Origin: Granulicella sibirica
Lineage (GTDB): Bacteria; Acidobacteriota; Terriglobia; Terriglobales; Acidobacteriaceae
Direction: 5' to 3'
Assembly: GCF_004115155.1 (NCBI RefSeq)
Contig: NZ_RDSM01000001.1
Span: forward strand, 2,108,001-2,172,000
DNA: 64,000 nucleotides
Part shown: positions 59,252 through 64,000 of the stretch, one piece after another
Position numbering within the stretch: the stretch's first letter is position 1
How the letters are laid out: every line of letters starts with the position of its first letter
The notes under the pieces: model-generated
Databases searched by the model: none
What the model saw: the letters and a program-made list of their open reading frames with translations, nothing else
What the model was told of the DNA's origin: nothing
Translations under genes and position numbers: made by a program

Positions 59252-60961
59252 CTACAGAATGTAGCGGCTAAGATCCTGATCCTTGACGATCGAGGCGACC
59301 TGCTGCCGCACGTACTCCGGGTCGATCACGATCACCTTCTCGGTCCCGGTATCGGTCTTGCGCTCGATGACAGGAAGTGGCGGCGACTGCGGTTCGGTCG
59401 CTACCCCGGCCTTCGTGGGAGCAAGCTCCGAAACAATCGGCGCCGAAGGACCGATCTCGGCGATCACGCCCTCCTGGGTCGGCATTGACTTGGCTGCCTT
59501 GAACAGGTCCGGAGCCTGGAAGCTGATCTCATCGAGCACGCGCTCCATAATCGTGTGCAACCTGCGCGCGCCGATGTTCTCTGTCGTCTCGTTCACCTTG
59601 AAGGCGAACTGCGCCATCTCCTCGAGAGCCTCCGGGGTGAACTCGAGCTTCAGCCCCTCGGTCTCGAGCAGCGCGGTCGACTGTTTCACCAGCGAACTCT
59701 TCGGCTCGGTGAGGATGCGCACGAAGTCGCTTACGGTGAGCGAGTGAAGCTCGACGCGGATCGGGAAGCGCCCCTGTAGCTCCGGAATCAGATCGGACGG
59801 TTTCGTTACGTGGAACGCCCCGGCAGCGATGAACAGGATGTGATCGGTTGAGACCATCCCGTACTTGGTCGAGACGGTCGTGCCTTCAACGATCGGCAGG
59901 ATATCCCGCTGCACGCCCTCGCGCGAGACGTCAGGCCCATGCCCACCCTCGCGCCCGGCAATCTTGTCGATCTCGTCGAGGAACACCATGCCGGAGTCTT
60001 CGACGCGCTCGATGGCGACCCGCGTCACCTGGTCCATGTCGATCAGGCGGCCTTCTTCTTCCTGGACGAGGTAGTCGAACGCTTCCGATACCTTCATCTT
60101 GCGCTTCTTCGTCCTCTGCCCGAACAAGCCCGGGATCATGTCCTTGAGGTTGATGTCCATGTCCTCGGAGCCCTGCGTGGAGATGATCTCGAAGCTCGGC
60201 TGGTTTCGGTCGCGCACATCGATCTCAACAGTCTTGTCGTCTAGCTTGCCCTCGCGGAACTGCTGCCGCAGCTTGTCCCGTTCCTTCGCATTCGCCAGAA
60301 CCGGCAGATCCTTCAGATCCTGCGCGTGCTCATGCTGCGCGACGGCGCGGTCATGATTCTCCTGCGCATGGTCGTTCGTGTGATCTTCGTCGACGGTCAC
60401 AACCGGCAGTTCGATTACCTTGCCCGTATGGTTCGTCTCAACCGGAACCGGCTGCGAAGCGGACGCGGGCGGAGCCGGAATCGTTGCAGGAGGCACGCTC
60501 GACGGCGGTAGAAGAAGATCGAGCAGACGGTCCTCGGCGCTCAGCTCCGCCTTGTCCTCGACTTCCTCAAGCTTCTCTTCCCGCACCATGTCGATGGCGT
60601 TCTCGACCAGATCCCGAATCATCGACTCGACATCCCGCCCGACGTACCCGACCTCGGTAAACTTCGAAGCCTCAACCTTTAAGAACGGCGAGTTCGTCAG
60701 TTTGGCCAGACGCCGGGCGATTTCCGTCTTACCCACACCGGTTGGCCCGATCATGATGATGTTCTTCGGCATGATCTCGTCGGCGAGATCGGGCGCGAGC
60801 TTCTGCCGGCGCATGCGGTTGCGCAGCGCGATCGCCACGGCGCGCTTGGCCGCGTGCTGGCCGACAACATACTTATCGAGTTCCGCGACGATCTCGCGGG
60901 GAGTCATCTCGTCGAGTGCGAGAGCCTGGTCTTCAGCGGTTCCGGGTAAAAAGATTGCCAT
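59252..60961 (-). CDS. hslU: ATP-dependent protease ATPase subunit HslU (ClpY), with insertions
   Basis: A 569-aa AAA+ unfoldase, about 125 residues longer than E. coli HslU. It starts with [30 protein letters not shown], Walker [10 protein letters not shown] at 72-80, the pore-loop GYVGRD, Walker [11 protein letters not shown] and the sensor region [15 protein letters not shown]. The I-domain carries a Pro/Ala/His-rich insertion at about 152-225. A second stretch of about 50 residues (Pro/Val/Thr-rich) precedes the end. The C-terminus [13 protein letters not shown] retains the HslV-activating tail. It lies 55 bp downstream of hslV in the same operon. Confidence 0.95.
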   Translation of the reverse strand: MAIFLPGTAEDQALALDEMTPREIVAELDKYVVGQHAAKRAVAIALRNRMRRQKLAPDLADEIMPKNIIMIGPTGVGKTEIARRLAKLTNSPFLKVEASKFTEVGYVGRDVESMIRDLVENAIDMVREEKLEEVEDKAELSAEDRLLDLLLPPSSVPPATIPAPPASASQPVPVETNHTGKVIELPVVTVDEDHTNDHAQENHDRAVAQHEHAQDLKDLPVLANAKERDKLRQQFREGKLDDKTVEIDVRDRNQPSFEIISTQGSEDMDINLKDMIPGLFGQRTKKRKMKVSEAFDYLVQEEEGRLIDMDQVTRVAIERVEDSGMVFLDEIDKIAGREGGHGPDVSREGVQRDILPIVEGTTVSTKYGMVSTDHILFIAAGAFHVTKPSDLIPELQGRFPIRVELHSLTVSDFVRILTEPKSSLVKQSTALLETEGLKLEFTPEALEEMAQFAFKVNETTENIGARRLHTIMERVLDEISFQAPDLFKAAKSMPTQEGVIAEIGPSAPIVSELAPTKAGVATEPQSPPLPVIERKTDTGTEKVIVIDPEYVRQQVASIVKDQDLSRYIL

Positions 60962-61016
60962 GGGTTCCTAAGTCTAATGCCGTTTCGTGGTGCTGGGAGA
61001 GCGAAGTATGCGGCGT

Positions 61017-61637
61017 TTATGCCTTTAATTCTTCGATCATGAGGTGGTCATTGGTAAAGATGCAGATCTTTCCGGCGATTTCGAGGCTCTTGACGGCGAT
61101 CTCTCGCGCGCTGAGTTCGGTGTTCTCCATCAGCGCCCGCGCCGAGGCGAGCGCGTAGTTTCCGCCGGAGCCGATTGCGACGACGCCCTCGTCCGGGTCA
61201 ATCACGTCGCCGTCGCCCGAGAGCACAAAGGTCTGCTTGAGGTCGGTCACGATGAGGAGTGCTTCGAGGTGGCGCAGCATCTTGTCCGTCCGCCACTCCT
61301 TGGCAAGTTCGACGGCCGACCGTCCGAGGTTGCCGGCGTACTGCTCCAGCTTGCCCTCGAAGCGACTGAAGAGAGAGAAGGCGTCCGCGGTCGATCCCGC
61401 GAATCCGGCGATCACCTTGTCCTGGTACATCCGGCGCAGCTTCTTTGCCGAGCCCTTCATTACGGTCGACCCGAGAGTCACCTGTCCGTCGGCAACCATC
61501 ACGACGGAGTCTCCGCGCCGCACGCACAGTACGGTGGTCGAGCGAATGCGGCGGCCATCAGCCAGGTCGAGCGGATGAGATGTTTGGTTGGGTCTTGCGA
61601 TTGCTGCTTCTGCAGCGGTAGCGGTTTTCATAAGCAT
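61017..61637 (-). CDS. hslV: ATP-dependent protease subunit HslV (ClpQ), with 33-residue N-terminal extension
   Basis: A 206-aa Ntn-hydrolase protease subunit. The core from residue 34, [23 protein letters not shown], aligns with the mature N-terminus of HslV, where the threonine is the nucleophile; [29 protein letters not shown] and [28 protein letters not shown] complete the fold. E. coli HslV begins directly with Met-Thr, so here 33 residues would have to be removed by processing, or an unrecognised start is used; no initiator codon lies just before the threonine. It forms a two-ring peptidase with HslU, encoded downstream. Confidence 0.94.
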   Translation of the reverse strand: MLMKTATAAEAAIARPNQTSHPLDLADGRRIRSTTVLCVRRGDSVVMVADGQVTLGSTVMKGSAKKLRRMYQDKVIAGFAGSTADAFSLFSRFEGKLEQYAGNLGRSAVELAKEWRTDKMLRHLEALLIVTDLKQTFVLSGDGDVIDPDEGVVAIGSGGNYALASARALMENTELSAREIAVKSLEIAGKICIFTNDHLMIEELKA

Positions 61638-61704
61638 CTTTCAGTATAGTCCTGCAAGTTAGATGACCCTGCCGCTGTTCCCGGTGCAAGCGGCAGAAAG
61701 CAGA

Positions 61705-61727
61705 AGGCCCGCCGTTGTGGCGGGCCT
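61705..61727 (-). terminator. Terminator hairpin after bamA
   Basis: A perfect 9-bp stem (AGGCCCGCC and its complement) with a 5-nt loop 23 bp past the bamA stop on the minus strand, followed by TCTGCTTTCTG, moderately T-rich. It separates bamA from the hslVU operon. Confidence 0.75.
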
Positions 61728-61749
61728 CTGCGTCTTCGTTTGCCGTTGG

Positions 61750-64000
61750 TTAGAAGGTCGTGCTGACCGACAACCGGAACGTCTTCCTCGGCTCACGCAG
61801 CGTATAGTCCGCTCCGTAGAACTGCAGCGCCTGCGCGTAGCTGTAGAGCCCGGCGCCGGTGTTCGGGAAGAAGCTGCGGAAGGTCGCGTTGTCGACCGCA
61901 AGCTGCTGCGGCACGTCCTTGTAGAGGCGGAGCGGGTTGTACGCGTAGTAGAGCCGGAACGGTGCGTTGACGATCGGCAGGATGACCTGCAGCTCGGCAC
62001 CGTTCGACATACGCGGCACGTAGTTCGTTCCCGGAACGTTGTTCAACTGGATCGGGAACGCCACCTGTTGTCCGCCGAAGCAGGCGCCGTTGACGAACGT
62101 CGGGCAGCCATACGACGGGCTCGAGATTGTCGACAGACCTGAGGCGTTCTGCTTCAACTGTCCCGGCTGCAGATCGAACGTCATGCCGAAGTCGGTAAAG
62201 AATGCGAACGTGACCTGGTTGGCGATCGGGATGCGGTATTCGAGGTTCGCCGTGAAGCTCGTGTCGCCACCGATCGAAACAAGGCGGTAGATCGGCAGCG
62301 GGATCTGAACGTTGCCCAGGACGGGGTTGGTCGGATCACGCGGAACGACCGTACCGTCCGGGTTCGTCAGGTTGAAGAGCACCTTGTTCGGGATGAACGT
62401 GTAGGGCGACGACGATCGCACGTCGAAGCCGCGTACGTCCGACTCGCCGCCGGTGTAGATGCGGTTTGCCGGGGGAGCCACTTCGCCGCCGAAGCCGGTG
62501 ATGTGAGCGAACTGCAGGCGGTACCCGAGGACGTTGTGGCCCTCCTTGTTGATCCGCAGACCCTTCATCGGGTAGAACTGCCGGTACGCCGCGACGGGCT
62601 GGATGTACTTGACGTTTCCGCCTGCACCCGCGACCGCCATGCTCACGTTGAAGTCGCGTCCACCATGCGGGCCGACTGCGCGATCGAGGCTGGAGAAGCT
62701 GAAGCTCGGCGACAGGATCGACGTGATGATGCCGTTCAACTGGTTCTGGCCGGTTACGCCCGAGCGGAAGGCCAGCGACTGGAAAACGTTGCGCGTGTTG
62801 TCGTTGAACGTCGTGATCGAAGAACGCGACAGCGAGTACGTGACGCCGACGCGGGTCACGCCCGTATGCGCGAAGAGATGACGCAGAGGCTGCGACAGCG
62901 AGAGCGAAAGGCCGGTCGTCGACTGGTTATAGTTCGTCAACTGCGACGTCTGAGCCGCGCTCAGGTTGGCCGAAGCGCCCTGCGAGATCGAGTAGCTCTT
63001 CGCCGGGTTGTAGTCGTACTTGCTCGTGAACACCTGCACACCGAGTGAGATCGGCTTGTTGCGCAGGTAAGGCTCGGTGAACCCGAAGCTCAGGTTGCGC
63101 GAAAGGTCGCCGATGTTCGCCTGCACGGAAAGCGTTTCGCCGAGTCCGAGGAAGTTGTTCGTCTCGTAGTTCAACCCGATAAACGTTCCCGAAAGGCCGC
63201 TGATACCGCCGTTAAGGCCAATGGAGTTCTTGCCCTTCTCCTTGAGCTTCAGCAGCAGGTCGACGGTGCCGTCGTCGGTGTTCTGACGCGATTCCGAGTC
63301 CTGGTCGGCCTTCAGCGCTTCGAAGTAGTTCAACTGGTTCAGACGCAGGATCGAGAGATCCCACAGGCGGCTGTTGTAGATCTGGCCTTCTTCGAGAAGA
63401 AGCTCGCGACGGATGACCTTGTCACGCGTGATGCTGTTTCCCGTGAATTCAATGCGCGATACATAGAACGGCTTGCCTTCGTCGATGTCGATATCGAGGT
63501 AGATCAGCTTCTTGGCTTCGTCGATTCGCGGTACCGGGGTCCCGACGAAGTTGATGTAGCCAAGTTCGCCATACGCTTTGCGAAGCTGTTCGATGCCCTT
63601 GCCGAACTGCGTGGCGTTGAAGTACTCGCCATCCTTCTGCGTGAACTGCGCGCGCAGCACCTTGGTGTTCGTGACAGCCTTGTTGCCGGTGAAGGTAACG
63701 CCGCCAAGCCGGTAGCGCGAACCCTCTTCGATCGGGATCAGGATGTCCGCGCGCTTGCCGGTCGAAGGACGCAACGTAAACGGATTCAGACCTCCCGCGT
63801 CGCGCACCTTAACCTGCGCCTCGCTCGGGATCACCTTGAAGTAGCCGCGCTCACGGTAAGCCGCACGGACGCGCTCGGTGTCTTCATCGAGCTTGCTCGC
63901 GTCGAACGTGCGGGCGAAAAGGTTCTCGAGGATGATCGAGTGCGGAATGCCGACTGGCCGCAGATTCTTCATCGCATTACGCAGCGTGCGGTCGCTCAGG
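61750..64000 (-). CDS. bamA: Outer membrane protein assembly factor BamA, C-terminal part (runs past the window end)
   Basis: Minus-strand frame open to base 64000, so the N-terminus lies beyond the window; the visible 749 residues include at least three POTRA domains (ERGYFKVIPSEAQVKV, GSRYRLGGVTFTGNKAV, PFYVSRIEFTGNSITRDKVIRREL) and an Omp85 barrel (GLNYETNNFLGLGETLSVQA, ending FRLSVSTTF with the terminal aromatic beta-signal). The VRGFDVRSS segment is the conserved VRGF/Y motif in the barrel lumen. BamA folds and inserts outer-membrane beta-barrels such as the two TonB-dependent receptors here. A hairpin follows the stop. Confidence 0.93.
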   Translation of the reverse strand, partial: LSDRTLRNAMKNLRPVGIPHSIILENLFARTFDASKLDEDTERVRAAYRERGYFKVIPSEAQVKVRDAGGLNPFTLRPSTGKRADILIPIEEGSRYRLGGVTFTGNKAVTNTKVLRAQFTQKDGEYFNATQFGKGIEQLRKAYGELGYINFVGTPVPRIDEAKKLIYLDIDIDEGKPFYVSRIEFTGNSITRDKVIRRELLLEEGQIYNSRLWDLSILRLNQLNYFEALKADQDSESRQNTDDGTVDLLLKLKEKGKNSIGLNGGISGLSGTFIGLNYETNNFLGLGETLSVQANIGDLSRNLSFGFTEPYLRNKPISLGVQVFTSKYDYNPAKSYSISQGASANLSAAQTSQLTNYNQSTTGLSLSLSQPLRHLFAHTGVTRVGVTYSLSRSSITTFNDNTRNVFQSLAFRSGVTGQNQLNGIITSILSPSFSFSSLDRAVGPHGGRDFNVSMAVAGAGGNVKYIQPVAAYRQFYPMKGLRINKEGHNVLGYRLQFAHITGFGGEVAPPANRIYTGGESDVRGFDVRSSSPYTFIPNKVLFNLTNPDGTVVPRDPTNPVLGNVQIPLPIYRLVSIGGDTSFTANLEYRIPIANQVTFAFFTDFGMTFDLQPGQLKQNASGLSTISSPSYGCPTFVNGACFGGQQVAFPIQLNNVPGTNYVPRMSNGAELQVILPIVNAPFRLYYAYNPLRLYKDVPQQLAVDNATFRSFFPNTGAGLYSYAQALQFYGADYTLREPRKTFRLSVSTTF

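Noticed and set aside
1..64000. tRNA, rRNA, insertion sequences or integrated elements
   Set aside because: No transposase, integrase, cloverleaf-like or rRNA-like sequence was found by eye; subtle RNAs cannot be excluded without a covariance-model search.

Overview
The window reads as a chromosomal segment of a GC-rich, diderm bacterium of the phylum Acidobacteriota, most likely family Acidobacteriaceae (Granulicella / Terriglobus / Edaphobacter-like). This is inferred from the protein set: two very large Oar-type TonB-dependent receptors with an N-terminal carboxypeptidase-regulatory-like domain, a giant secreted protein with choice-of-anchor D (SPD-2/HYDIN-like) repeats, Tat-exported Gfo/Idh/MocA oxidoreductase beside DUF6807, and outer-membrane biogenesis genes (lpxC, bamA). 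No rRNA, tRNA, CRISPR array, insertion sequence or prophage was seen.

Layout. 0-2.7 kb: tail of an aldo/keto reductase, then a translationally overlapping nucleotide-sugar epimerase and dehydrogenase pair (surface polysaccharide precursors). 2.9-7.5 kb: giant secreted beta-propeller/choice-of-anchor D protein. 7.5-10.1 kb: BaiN-like flavoprotein and RlmI-like rRNA methyltransferase as a two-gene operon, followed by a 450-bp AT-richer gap. 10.5-14.3 kb: DinB-like protein, aldo/keto reductase, BrnT/BrnA toxin-antitoxin pair, two small secreted proteins. 14.5-20.6 kb: CDP-alcohol phosphatidyltransferase, greA, mltG, a lipoprotein, a Gfo/Idh oxidoreductase carrying poly-alanine runs, a 77-aa protein and alr. 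20.7-32.2 kb: SGNH esterase-like lipoprotein, M28 peptidase, first TonB-dependent receptor with a partner 850-aa secreted protein, and an M1 aminopeptidase. 32.3-41.6 kb: housekeeping and small-metabolism genes (hexose-6-phosphate mutarotase, muramidase, RidA, class-V PLP enzyme, maf, M20 peptidase, lpxC, folK) plus poorly characterised proteins. 41.7-44.1 kb: L,D-transpeptidase and YdeI-like protein. 44.4-51.8 kb: a probable glycan-uptake and degradation locus (second TonB-dependent receptor with a strong promoter, a hairpin, Tat-exported oxidoreductase, DUF6807 protein, Tat-exported glycosidase-like protein). 51.8-58.9 kb: mutY, M28 peptidase, cupin, small secreted protein, topB, DsbA-like protein, OsmC. 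59.0-64 kb: a 58-aa double-glycine leader peptide, the hslVU operon and the C-terminal part of bamA.

Functional themes are envelope and peptidoglycan construction (lpxC, bamA, alr, mltG, L,D-transpeptidase, nucleotide-sugar enzymes), extracellular polymer scavenging (TonB-dependent receptors, four metallopeptidases, glycosidase locus) and protein/DNA quality control (hslVU, greA, mutY, topB, maf). The least explained items are the double-glycine peptide, the HslV with a 33-residue propeptide paired with an HslU carrying two insertions, two families of short dispersed intergenic repeats, and the RidA / Tat-signal class-V PLP enzyme pair.
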